A stretch of DNA of 64,000 nucleotides, taken from assembly GCF_900119795.1 (NCBI RefSeq), contig NZ_LT634361.1:1922001-1986000 (forward strand). The letters run 5' to 3'. Position 1 is the stretch's first letter; each line of letters opens with the position of its first letter. Below the pieces are notes generated by a model. That model had not been told where the DNA came from. It made no database searches and was given only the letters and a program-made list of their open reading frames with translations. Origin of the DNA: Tenacibaculum maritimum NCIMB 2154 (GTDB lineage: Bacteria; Bacteroidota; Bacteroidia; Flavobacteriales; Flavobacteriaceae). A program made the translations under genes and the position numbers. Of the stretch, positions 10,165 to 18,992 are shown piece after piece.

Positions 10165-10474
10165 GTTGAAACTTATTAATAACTATTTGACATATAGCAT
10201 GCTAAAGGATACTTCTAAAGCTCCTTTCTCAACTTTCTTCGTACTAAAAAGAAAGTTTTTTAAAAAAATGCAAATTGGACTTGGTGTAGTTTCATTAGGG
10301 GATTTTTTATTATGATTATACGCTAAAAGCAGCTTCGGTTATTCAATAAATAGCTGATTTTTAAATAAAAGTAATTTTCTTTAGACGAATGGTACTTTAA
10401 TGAGGTCTAATAAAAATTATATTTCTATTAAATCAGTTATATTTATAGTATCCTAAGATATCAATTTTTTTTAA
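10056..10474. other. Divergent intergenic region with duplicated leaders
   Basis: Separates the minus-strand receiver-GT2 gene from the plus-strand three-gene set. It holds the two leader copies described separately and therefore probably the control region for both directions. No -33/-7 promoter pair could be assigned confidently. Confidence 0.5.
10291..10407 (-). repeat. Diverged duplicate leader, copy 2
   Basis: Second copy of the leader at 10051-10164. On the minus strand it ends with ATCCCCTAATGAAA, an apparent relic of a gene start that now opens only an 11-codon frame. Whether it still acts as a promoter or operator cannot be told from sequence alone. Confidence 0.55.
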
Positions 10475-13400
10475 ATGAAACAACCTTCAAACAAATACCT
10501 AATATTTGCTGTACTTATTGGTATCGTATTCCATGGTACTTCTATATTTTTTACTTTAGAAAACACCTATGATGCATTAATACACCTGTTTTTTGCAGAA
10601 CACTATGCTTCTAACTGGTTTGAGCCTTGGAATTTTAAATGGTACACAGGGTTTACGGTAATGAGTTATCCTCCATTAGTACACCAATCTATTGCTGCTC
10701 TTTCTTTGATTGGAGGCTTAAAGTTTGGTCTTTTTGTTGTTACTATTATAGAGGTACTATTGTTTATTACAGGGGTATATCGTTTTGCTTTTTTAATTAC
10801 AGCTAATAAAAAGGCCTCTGGATATGCATCTGTTTTAGCCGTTTTTTCTTCTTCTTTTGTAGAAACTCTTCATATTTTCGGACAACTGCCTAGTATTGTA
10901 GGGATTTCTGTACTAATGCATGCTTTACCAGAAATATATATGTGGTTAAGAACAGGAAAATATAATTATCTTTTTATTTCACTTTCTTTAATTTCTGTTA
11001 CGGTAACTTCACATCATGTAACTTCTATTTTTGGAATTGTATTTTTTATCTTTCCTTTAATAGGTATGGCTGTTATGGATGCTTCTCGCGAACAGGTAAA
11101 AACAGTGAAAATGGTTACTTTTAAATTGTTTTTTAAAACGTTATCGGGTTTATTTAAACGAATTATAAGTTTTGTATTGCTTTCTTTAGGGGTTATTATT
11201 GGTGCTATTTTGCCTTATTGGATTGACTCAAGAAACAATCCTATTACTCAAGTTCCTATACCACATGGCTCTCGTGATAATTTTATTGAAATATCTTCTT
11301 CTGGATTGGTTTTTTTCATAATTCCTTGGGGAATTCTACTTTTCATATTTCCTTATTTCTTTTATAGATACTTTACCAAGCGCTATTTATTCTTTGGACT
11401 TTCTTTTTCTATGTTATTTCTTCTAGGTACTGGAGGAACCACTCCTATTCCTAGAATTATATTAGGTGACAATGCCTTTAACATACTAACTTTAGATAGA
11501 TTTACTCTTTGGGCTTCGATTATGTCTTTACCCTTATTTGGAGAATTCGTTTGTCGATTTGTAGAAGGTGATTTAAAAAAACTTATTCAAAAAAAGTTTG
11601 GAAGAGATTATTATAGATTGATAGGAGGAGTGCTCGCTGGTTCCTTCTTATTTATGACTGTTTTTACAATAAGTCTAGGCTATTTTAGACCGTTACAACC
11701 TCAAAAGATTAAAATGTTACCTATCGTTAACTTTTTAAATCAGGATCAACATGACCAGTGGAGGTATTTAACACTCGGTTTTGGTGATCAAATGGCATGG
11801 CTATCTGCTCTAACGAATGCAATGACTGTAGATGGAAATTACCATTCCGCAAGAAGGCTTCCTGAGTTAACTACAAGATCTATTGAACGTTTAGAAAATT
11901 CTAAATTTAAAGGAATTGCCGGAATTGGTTCTTTACAACAATTTTTAACAACTCCTGAAAAATACAATTTAAAGTATATTTTTTCTAACGATAAATTTTA
12001 TGATCCTATCTTATATTTTTGTGGATGGCAACGCTTATCTAGATTAGAAAATGGTGTTTTAGTATGGGAAAAAATGAATGTTCCTCCAATAGCAACTATC
12101 ATTCCTAAAGAACATATTGCCACTTGGCTAAGGTTTTTATGGGGAATTGTGCCTTTTCTAACCTTAGTAGTTGCTTTTTTACTAAATCTTCAATCAGTAT
12201 TTAACCCTCAAATGAAGGTCAGCAGAGCGTTGGTTCAAAAAAACTTGAAAATAAAAAAGTTTTACTCTAATTTTTCTGAAAAGATATTGAAGATAAATCA
12301 TATTTGGGCCGGTTTTTTGATTGTTTTGATACTATATAGTATGTACATCTTTTATTTGAAAAATGATACTCAACGATCTCCTGAAAATGTTATAGAGGCT
12401 TATTATGATGCTTTAGATTTTAATAAATTTGAAAAAGCACATCGACTTATAAATCCTCAAAAAAATATTTCTATTGCACAATACATGTTGGAAATCTCGG
12501 TAACGGATGGTTTGTTAAATTCTTATGCTAAGCTAGATGCTTTAGAAACTGAAGTAACTAAAAGAACTCCTCATTTAGCTACTCTAAAAGTAAAATCTTA
12601 TTGGATTACTCCTTTAGAAAGAATTAATAAGATCGATTATAAAACTGTGATAAAACTAGACGGAAAATGGTTTATAGAACCAGATGATATTGATTTAGAT
12701 TTACCTCCTGATCAATTATATACTGATAATAGTACCACTTATTTTAATCAAGGTAGAAAACGTATTACAACAGAGCAAACACATCATGAAGATGTCTTGA
12801 AGCAACCTGTGCTTGAGATTCTTTCTGCTAAATTAGTAAACTATAAAAGTCATTATGCTATTATTGGAGAGATTCAAAATATAGATAACGTGCCTGCGGA
12901 TGTTGTTTTAAAAGGAACTTTATATAATGAAGAAAACAAAGAGTTGGCTAGTTATAATGCAAAGTATCATATGAAGCATAAACTCATGCCTAAAGAAATC
13001 ACTTCTTTTAGAATCAATTTTGAAGGGATTGCTTGGTCTAGAGTTCAAGATTCCATTCCAAAAACATTTAACCCTGATGAATTTACTCCTATTCAACTAG
13101 AGGAGCAACCCACTAAATTTAACATACACGCCGCTGGAAATGTTTCTGGAGCCGATTTACACAAAAGTGCTACATTAAGTGAAGTCAACGTTTATGAAAA
13201 AATGATTACAGGAAACTTATTTAATAGCGGTATTCAAGAAATAACCATTCCTCAACTAATTTTTACTTATTATGATGATAATAAAAATATGCTATGGGTA
13301 GATCATTTATTTTTAGGGGAAGGTATTAGACAACAACGAAAGCAATATTTCGAATATGAGCTGTTAGATGATAGTTCTGTTGATGTCATAAATACTGATA

Positions 13401-13564
13401 TGACTTACTGTTTTGTTAACGGACTTCCTAACGAAAATATATCTAATCAAATGGTTCCTAATAGAATCCAAAATCATACTAATAATAAATTCCAAAAAAT
13501 AGTGCATCCTATCTATAAATTTGTTAAAATTGAAATGAATAGTTATATCGGTGAACCTAAATAA
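10475..13564 (+). CDS. Large multi-pass membrane protein, GT-C/PTPS-related type, with FxLYD-like C-terminal region
   Basis: 1,029 residues. The N-terminal half (to about 590) is a multi-pass membrane protein that begins with a signal anchor and the first-loop motif ENTYDALIHLFFAEHY (D33, H37, E42), as in GT-C-fold transferases and the 6-pyruvoyl-tetrahydropterin-synthase-related membrane family. A further membrane span lies at about 609-630, then an NTF2-like segment (SPENVIEAYYDALDFNKFEKA), then one clear and one weaker FxLYD-type module at about 780-840 and 895-965. It probably moves or modifies a lipid-linked sugar at the inner membrane with a periplasmic C-terminal part; this function is inferred. 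It is the first gene of a tightly packed trio: its stop abuts the next start with no gap. Confidence 0.75.
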   Translation: MKQPSNKYLIFAVLIGIVFHGTSIFFTLENTYDALIHLFFAEHYASNWFEPWNFKWYTGFTVMSYPPLVHQSIAALSLIGGLKFGLFVVTIIEVLLFITGVYRFAFLITANKKASGYASVLAVFSSSFVETLHIFGQLPSIVGISVLMHALPEIYMWLRTGKYNYLFISLSLISVTVTSHHVTSIFGIVFFIFPLIGMAVMDASREQVKTVKMVTFKLFFKTLSGLFKRIISFVLLSLGVIIGAILPYWIDSRNNPITQVPIPHGSRDNFIEISSSGLVFFIIPWGILLFIFPYFFYRYFTKRYLFFGLSFSMLFLLGTGGTTPIPRIILGDNAFNILTLDRFTLWASIMSLPLFGEFVCRFVEGDLKKLIQKKFGRDYYRLIGGVLAGSFLFMTVFTISLGYFRPLQPQKIKMLPIVNFLNQDQHDQWRYLTLGFGDQMAWLSALTNAMTVDGNYHSARRLPELTTRSIERLENSKFKGIAGIGSLQQFLTTPEKYNLKYIFSNDKFYDPILYFCGWQRLSRLENGVLVWEKMNVPPIATIIPKEHIATWLRFLWGIVPFLTLVVAFLLNLQSVFNPQMKVSRALVQKNLKIKKFYSNFSEKILKINHIWAGFLIVLILYSMYIFYLKNDTQRSPENVIEAYYDALDFNKFEKAHRLINPQKNISIAQYMLEISVTDGLLNSYAKLDALETEVTKRTPHLATLKVKSYWITPLERINKIDYKTVIKLDGKWFIEPDDIDLDLPPDQLYTDNSTTYFNQGRKRITTEQTHHEDVLKQPVLEILSAKLVNYKSHYAIIGEIQNIDNVPADVVLKGTLYNEENKELASYNAKYHMKHKLMPKEITSFRINFEGIAWSRVQDSIPKTFNPDEFTPIQLEEQPTKFNIHAAGNVSGADLHKSATLSEVNVYEKMITGNLFNSGIQEITIPQLIFTYYDDNKNMLWVDHLFLGEGIRQQRKQYFEYELLDDSSVDVINTDMTYCFVNGLPNENISNQMVPNRIQNHTNNKFQKIVHPIYKFVKIEMNSYIGEPK

Positions 13565-14788
13565 ATGATACCTATTAAATATACATACCTGCTATTATTA
13601 AGCCTGTTTGTCCTATCTCCTAGTACAAGCGAAATGGCTATAGGGCTTACTGAAAGAATTTCTCTGGTAAGTAGCGCCAAAGAATACGTAGCGGGCAATA
13701 CTATTATTTTAGAATTCTCAGGAACCCAAGATACTTCTATTCGGCTATATTGTACTAATAGTTATGGTAGTACTATATTAAGCTCTGAAGTTAAAAACAA
13801 TCGCTTGTTTTTCTTTTTCCCTGATTATATGAGCGACAAGGCTAGTGTTATCAATTGGAAGTTATTGGCTACGGGCAAAAATGCCCTCTCTGGAAAATTC
13901 ACTATTATCCCACAACCTAAACCAACTACCATGGAAACTTATTTAGGTCCACCTAGTATAGTAGCTGGTGGCAGAGATTTTTCTATGCTTGTAGTAATCC
14001 CTACTGATGCTTTAGACAATCCTATAAAAGAAAAAACTAAAGTCGTCATACAAAATCAATTTAATAAAGCTAAAAAACGTAAGCGAACTTTTACCAAAAA
14101 TTTAATTTCTCATACTAAAATATATTCGCCTAAAAAAAGTGGAAGAATGTTAATTTCATCAACTTGCTTAGGCTTGGATTCAAAGGAATACAGCTTAAAT
14201 GTTATGCCTTCTACTTCTTTAAATTTCAAAATATTTGCTCAACGTCATCATAAATATGCGGATGGCAATCAAATTACTACTTTCACTACTTCTATACTGA
14301 AAGATGCTAATAATAACATTGTTAGTGATGGTACTTTTGTTGAGTTTTTTATCACTAATAAAAAAGGAAATATTTTGAAAGCTATGGCTGCAACTATTAA
14401 TGGAGTGGCTACAGCGCGAATGATTCATCCAGATTATGAAGAAGAATGGCGTATTAAAGCTTATGTTATTGGTATTGCCGAAAGTAATACCTTATTTTTA
14501 AAATATCAGAAAGCAGTTACTACTTTCAATGTTACTTTTTCTCATGAAAATAGAACTATTGAAGTAGGTCCTTTGAAAAGCTTTATGGATCAAATAATTC
14601 CTGATGGCTTACAAGTAAAACTGGCTGTTTATCAAAATGGAACTCTTCAGAGAGAAATGGTCAAAGAATCAAGAGATGGTTATGTAAAGTTTACATTAAA
14701 TCCTAATATTTTTAGTGATGGAATGTATGGTATAGAAATCACAACAGCAGGAATTACGAGAAAATTTCAAACTAAAAAACTATGGTAA
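13565..14788 (+). CDS. Exported protein with invasin-like (Big-1) Ig domain, unknown function
   Basis: 407 residues starting immediately after the preceding stop. A hydrophobic N-terminus (MIPIKYTYLLLLSLFVLSP) suggests Sec export. The middle (about 218-318, including KYADGNQITTFTTSILKDAN and GTFVEFFITNKKG) has the pattern of bacterial Ig-like Big-1 modules. No catalytic motif is visible. Its last 7 bp overlap the start of the GH5-like gene, implying translational coupling, so the three proteins are likely to act together at the cell envelope. A structural or scaffold role is a guess. Confidence 0.65.
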   Translation: MIPIKYTYLLLLSLFVLSPSTSEMAIGLTERISLVSSAKEYVAGNTIILEFSGTQDTSIRLYCTNSYGSTILSSEVKNNRLFFFFPDYMSDKASVINWKLLATGKNALSGKFTIIPQPKPTTMETYLGPPSIVAGGRDFSMLVVIPTDALDNPIKEKTKVVIQNQFNKAKKRKRTFTKNLISHTKIYSPKKSGRMLISSTCLGLDSKEYSLNVMPSTSLNFKIFAQRHHKYADGNQITTFTTSILKDANNNIVSDGTFVEFFITNKKGNILKAMAATINGVATARMIHPDYEEEWRIKAYVIGIAESNTLFLKYQKAVTTFNVTFSHENRTIEVGPLKSFMDQIIPDGLQVKLAVYQNGTLQREMVKESRDGYVKFTLNPNIFSDGMYGIEITTAGITRKFQTKKLW

Positions 14789-16296
14789 AAACAGATAGAA
14801 ATATTATACGTGGACTTCTAATTTTATCTTATGTCTTCGTTATTTCAATACTATTATTTCTTATTAGTACTATCTTTAACTATTTTAATACTGGTGCTGA
14901 TAGAAGTAAAATGCTCCATATTAACATCAAAAAAACAGATAAGTATTTACCTAAAATAACTTGGAAAGAAAACGGTAATGAAGGGCGTTTTATGGATTCG
15001 CAAACATTACTTGATATAGAAAATGACTATTTAGATGCTTGGCATGTAAGGCATATTGCTTATAAAACGAATAAAATTTTAAGTATTGATGACTATTATA
15101 CTGAAAATGCTCAAAAAAGCATTCTCCACTTCATTGAAAAACATATAACCAATGATATTACTATTGAATCTACAACTTTAGAGCACCACCCTGATATTCT
15201 TTTTTTTAGCGAAGACGGACAATTGGTTGTTCTTGAGGATAAGAATATTCTTGAATATAAAAAAATGTATGTGGGTAATAAATTAGTAACTGAAGATACT
15301 GAGGTTGCTAATTACAAAATAATACTATTGTTAGAAGATGGTTTTTGGAGAATTCGCCATTTTGTAAAAGAAAAAACAACTTCTTATAATAAAAAATCTA
15401 CTCCTGTTTCTTCTCCTTTTTTGAATATAAGAGGGATCAATTATTATCCTCAAAAAACCCCTTGGAATATGTTTGGTGAACAGTTTGATATTGATGTTAT
15501 TAATAGGGATTTTGAAATTATTAGAGATGCTTGCTTAAATAGTATTAGAGTTTTTGTTCCTTATGTTGATTTTGGAAAAGCAAAAGTAAAAAAAGACAAA
15601 TTAGATAAACTAACGCAAGTATTGGATAGTGCAGAAAAAAATGGATTAAAAGTAATCCTTACTCTTTTTGATTTCTATGGTAATTATGAAGTACTTGATT
15701 GGACACTAAACCACAGACACGCTGAAACCATAGTAACTGCTCTAAAAGATCATGAGGCTCTTTTAGCATGGGATATTAAAAATGAACCTAATTTAGATTT
15801 CAAATCCAGAGGTAAAAACGATGTAATAGCTTGGTTAAAACATATGATTTATCTTATAAAGTCTATTGATACTACTCACCCTATTACTATTGGTTGGTCT
15901 GATGCAGAAAGTGCAACTATTTTAAAAGATGATGTTGATTTTGTTTCTTTCCACTATTATGAGGATTTGGAAAATTTCGAAAGTATCTACCAAACACTAC
16001 AGCAAAAAATTACAGATAGACCTATTGTTTTGGGTGAATTTGGGATTTCTTCTTATAGTGGGTTATGGATGCCTTTTGGCGGATCAGAAGAAGATCAGGC
16101 AGCCTATTACCAAGAAATGCAAAAAGTTATCAAAAAACACCACATCCCTTTTATGTCTTGGACGCTCTATGATTTTAAGAAAATTCCTGCTGGAGTAGTC
16201 GGAACTCGCCCTTGGCGTACAAATCCGCAAAAGGAATTCGGATTTATTAACTTAAATGGAGATAAAAAAGCTTCTTTTAAATTTATTGCAGAATAA
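14782..16296 (+). CDS. Membrane-anchored glycoside hydrolase, GH5-like (clan GH-A)
   Basis: 504 residues. One membrane segment (about 9-33) leaves the remainder outside the cytoplasm. Residues about 75-200 form an NTF2-like region. From about 214 a TIM-barrel follows: LNIRGINYYP, then the acid/base motif DIKNEPN with E335 and the nucleophile motif VLGEFG with E419, plus SFHYYEDL and a late MSWTLYDF strand. Both glutamates are spaced as in GH5/cellulase-type enzymes. It probably trims or processes the polymer made by the surrounding enzymes, comparable to hydrolases in other exopolysaccharide loci; substrate unknown. It overlaps the previous gene by 7 bp. An IS630-family element begins about 5 bp after its stop, so whatever was originally downstream has been separated. 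Confidence 0.82.
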   Translation: MVKTDRNIIRGLLILSYVFVISILLFLISTIFNYFNTGADRSKMLHINIKKTDKYLPKITWKENGNEGRFMDSQTLLDIENDYLDAWHVRHIAYKTNKILSIDDYYTENAQKSILHFIEKHITNDITIESTTLEHHPDILFFSEDGQLVVLEDKNILEYKKMYVGNKLVTEDTEVANYKIILLLEDGFWRIRHFVKEKTTSYNKKSTPVSSPFLNIRGINYYPQKTPWNMFGEQFDIDVINRDFEIIRDACLNSIRVFVPYVDFGKAKVKKDKLDKLTQVLDSAEKNGLKVILTLFDFYGNYEVLDWTLNHRHAETIVTALKDHEALLAWDIKNEPNLDFKSRGKNDVIAWLKHMIYLIKSIDTTHPITIGWSDAESATILKDDVDFVSFHYYEDLENFESIYQTLQQKITDRPIVLGEFGISSYSGLWMPFGGSEEDQAAYYQEMQKVIKKHHIPFMSWTLYDFKKIPAGVVGTRPWRTNPQKEFGFINLNGDKKASFKFIAE

Positions 16297-16345
16297 ATAA
16301 TACCAATTAAACTTTAATTTAAGTTAAATTTATTATCTTTAAGGT

Positions 16346-16840
16346 ATGGGAAGACTGACTCAAATCCGTATTAGAGAAGATTTAGACACATTAGAATCGT
16401 ACAAACAAAAAGTAACCAATTTTAAGAGTTCACAAAAGCTTAAAGTTTTGTTTTTAATTAGCTCAGGAGGTTATAAAACATTAGGTCCAATAGCTAGTAT
16501 CCTTTCTATCAATTATAGTACTCTTCATAGATGGTTGAAGATATATAGAGAAAAAGGAATAGATTATTATCTAAGTCCAGACAAACGTAATAGATCCTCA
16601 AAAATAATTACTCCTGCTATTCACAAGGAGTTACAGAATCTGTTGAACCAAGAAAGAGTTCAATTCAATGGTTATAAAGATGTTCAAAAGTGGTTAGAAG
16701 TAAATCACGGTGTTAAGATTGAATATCAATGGCTTTGGAAATACTTAAAAACTAAATTAGGTACTACTCTTAAAGTTCCAAGAAAAAGTAACGTTAAGAA
16801 AGATAAAGATGCTTCGGCTGAATTTTTTAAAACTTCCTGA
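16346..16840 (+). CDS. IS630-family transposase, N-terminal part (ORF A)
   Basis: 164 residues with helix-turn-helix DNA-binding sections: SSGGYKTLGPIASILSINYS followed by TLHRWLKIYREKGIDYYL, then a second winged-helix-like part (FNGYKDVQKWLEVNHGVKIE). The frame ends at TGA 16838-16840 just after a TTTTTTAAAAC run. Dropping one T from that run would join EF-L-K-LPDRF and continue into ORF B, giving one transposase of about 357 residues. The run may be a programmed slippage site or a recent disabling deletion/insertion. Confidence 0.85.
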   Translation: MGRLTQIRIREDLDTLESYKQKVTNFKSSQKLKVLFLISSGGYKTLGPIASILSINYSTLHRWLKIYREKGIDYYLSPDKRNRSSKIITPAIHKELQNLLNQERVQFNGYKDVQKWLEVNHGVKIEYQWLWKYLKTKLGTTLKVPRKSNVKKDKDASAEFFKTS

Positions 16841-17417
16841 TAGGTTTAATTCGATTAGAGATAGTCTAAATAAGAATAATAGATTTGATAGCGTCAATTT
16901 ATATTTTCAAGATGAATCTCGATTTGGTCTGAAGACCTTTGTAGGTAAATGTCTATCGTTAGTAGGATTAAAACCAGTAGTGTCTTACCAACATAAATTT
17001 TCTAATACTTACCTGTGGGGTAGCTATTCTCCTATAAATGGAGATAGTTTTGTGTGGGAAATTAATGGAGTAGATTCAAAAATATTTGAAGCCTATTTAG
17101 CGGCTTTTTCTCTACATAATCCTAACGAATATAAAATTGTAGTTATAGATAATGCCGCTTTTCATTCCTCAAAAAATATTAATGTGCCTGATAATATTTT
17201 TCTCTTGAGAATACCTCCGTACACACCAGAACTTAATCCCTGTGAACAAATATGGCAATATATCAAGTATCGTTTTAGAAATAAGTATTTTCAAAATATG
17301 ACAGAATTAAAACAATGGTTATATCAAATTGTAAATCAAATGGACAATGAACTTATAAAATCAATTGTAGCTGATTATAGATACAAAGAAATATTTATAA
17401 CGCATTTTAAAGTTTAA
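16809..17417 (+). CDS. IS630-family transposase, catalytic part (ORF B)
   Basis: Up to 202 residues. DDE catalytic residues are visible: D in YFQDESRFGL, D in VVIDNAAFH, and E in PELNPCEQIWQYIK, with the typical LRIPPYTPELNP stretch of the IS630 superfamily. The ATG at 16809 lies inside ORF A and may not be used; expression probably depends on frameshifting or slippage at the T6A4 run around 16823-16832. The stop lies within the right inverted repeat. Confidence 0.85.
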   Translation: MLRLNFLKLPDRFNSIRDSLNKNNRFDSVNLYFQDESRFGLKTFVGKCLSLVGLKPVVSYQHKFSNTYLWGSYSPINGDSFVWEINGVDSKIFEAYLAAFSLHNPNEYKIVVIDNAAFHSSKNINVPDNIFLLRIPPYTPELNPCEQIWQYIKYRFRNKYFQNMTELKQWLYQIVNQMDNELIKSIVADYRYKEIFITHFKV

Positions 17418-17558
17418 ATCGTATAATTCTATAAACATAAAAAACTTCTTACTCTTTTAGGCTTTTTCTTAAAAAATATAAACCAATTAATCTTATTTTT
17501 AGCTACGTCAATTTACTAGAAATATCTCCACAACAATCTTTGTTTTTAATAATGCCCC

Positions 17559-17587
17559 AAAAAACCTCCTTACAATTTGTAAAGAGG
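17559..17587 (-). terminator. Terminator downstream of the GT4 gene
   Basis: CCTCCTTACAA (17565-17575) pairs with TTGTAAAGAGG (17577-17587) with one mismatch; on the minus strand the stem is followed by six T. It lies about 100 bp after the GT4 stop. Confidence 0.65.
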
Positions 17588-17685
17588 CTTAATTTACCAT
17601 AATATTCCTTCCTAAAACAATAGCTTTCAATAAGTATTTTTACAATTACTCCTTACATATTCATCTTTTAGAGTTTCTAATTTTA

Positions 17686-18894
17686 CTATGGGGCAATTTT
17701 TTTGGATGTCTTTGCTTTAGATATCATAATTTTTTCAAACTCATTGATATACATCGCTGCTATACGTTCCATTGGAAACGCCGTTGCTGCTTTATAGTTT
17801 GCTTTCGCTATTTTTAAACGATGCGCTCCATTTGTTACTAAGGCTTCTATAGCTTTTGCTAAGCTAACAACGCTATTAGGCTCAAAAAATTCTCCTTGGT
17901 ATCCTTCGTCCTGCACCAATAAAGCTAAATCTCCTAAATCAGGCATAACTACCGCTTTTCCATAACTTCCTGCTTGATGAAGTACTCCCGAGCTTCCTGT
18001 GGTAGAAGTATAGGGAAAAACCACAACAGTGCTTTCTTTAAATAAAATAGGTACCTCTTCTTCCTCTACATACCCAGTGAACCTAATTTGCGATACATCT
18101 TTATATTTTTCTTGTACTCCTGCTAAATACCCTATTACATTTGGGTTATCTGTTCCTGCAATAACTATTTCTAGATTCAATCCAGTAGTTTCTCTCACTC
18201 TTAAAACTGCTTCAATCATTATTTCTACTTTCTTATAAGTTCCGAATTTACCAAAAGCCATTATTTGCAAAGGGTCTGTTACTAAATTATAATCTGGTTC
18301 TTCTTGGGTTATTTCAAAAGTTCCATGAGGAATTTTTACAACATTACAGGTTTGGTATTTTTCTACTAGTATTTTTACATATTTCTGCATCGTTACGGCA
18401 ACAATATCTGCCTTTAAAATTAATCGAGTTAACAACGTTCCTATCATAGCATATATCTTTTTTGCCAATTGATTAGAGGCAAAACCTGCCTTATTCAAAT
18501 CTACCTGTTCTAAAATATTATGTAATAACACTATGGTAGGAACTCCTCTCAATTTACTAACCCATGGCAATATCAACCCTAACGCTGCTGGTATTTTTTT
18601 GTCCCCAAACTTCATAAACTGTAAATTAAATAAAACAGCATCAGGGCTCGATTTCTGAATAGCTCTAGTTATCGTAAAAATATTTAGGTAACTATTAAAC
18701 TCCCAACACTCCATTACTGTTATTTTACACCCTTTTTCAGAAAAGTCAACTTCTCTTTGCTTTGAAGTTTTATCGGTTAAAAGAATTAATTCTGTTATTT
18801 TTTTGTTCTGATGAAAACTCTTTACCAAATGGTAAGCATATTCATTTAACGTTACTTTACTTGGAGGGTACGCTGTTATAATAGCTAATTTCAT
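17686..18894 (-). CDS. Family 4 glycosyltransferase
   Basis: 402 residues, GT-B fold. N-terminal Rossmann start MKLAIITAYPPSK, a middle LLHNILEQVDLNKAG loop, IPHGTFE between domains, then a GT1/GT4 C-domain (QIMAFGKFGTYKKVE, VIAGTDNP, FTGYVEEEEVPILF). The usual EX7E sugar-nucleotide motif is altered: the region reads TTGSSGVLHQAGSYGKAVV, a variant seen in a GT4 subgroup, so donor use may differ. Probably a cytosolic enzyme extending a lipid-linked sugar. It is followed upstream on the same strand by a flippase and STAS gene (flippase ends 98 bp before its start), consistent with one operon. Its leader AATCCCCCATGAAA resembles that of the receiver-GT2 gene. Confidence 0.85.
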   Translation of the reverse strand: MKLAIITAYPPSKVTLNEYAYHLVKSFHQNKKITELILLTDKTSKQREVDFSEKGCKITVMECWEFNSYLNIFTITRAIQKSSPDAVLFNLQFMKFGDKKIPAALGLILPWVSKLRGVPTIVLLHNILEQVDLNKAGFASNQLAKKIYAMIGTLLTRLILKADIVAVTMQKYVKILVEKYQTCNVVKIPHGTFEITQEEPDYNLVTDPLQIMAFGKFGTYKKVEIMIEAVLRVRETTGLNLEIVIAGTDNPNVIGYLAGVQEKYKDVSQIRFTGYVEEEEVPILFKESTVVVFPYTSTTGSSGVLHQAGSYGKAVVMPDLGDLALLVQDEGYQGEFFEPNSVVSLAKAIEALVTNGAHRLKIAKANYKAATAFPMERIAAMYINEFEKIMISKAKTSKKIAP

Positions 18895-18992
18895 GGGGGA
18901 TTGGTTTTATAATGGTATAAATTAAGATTTAAAAAAATTGGAGATGATACACCTCTATCGTTTACTGCTTAACAAAGCATATGCCTGAAGAT

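Larger units (their letters stand above)
16303..17421 (+). mobile_element. IS630-family insertion sequence
   Basis: A complete element of about 1.1 kb. Terminal inverted repeats CCAATTAAACTTTAA (16303-16317) and, reversed, CGATTTAAACTTTAA (17407-17421) match at 13 of 15 positions. Each end is flanked by TA (16301-16302 and 17422-17423), the target duplicated by IS630/Tc1-mariner elements. It carries a DDE transposase split in two overlapping frames. It sits between the GH5-like gene and the convergent GT4 gene, disrupting neither. Confidence 0.88.
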
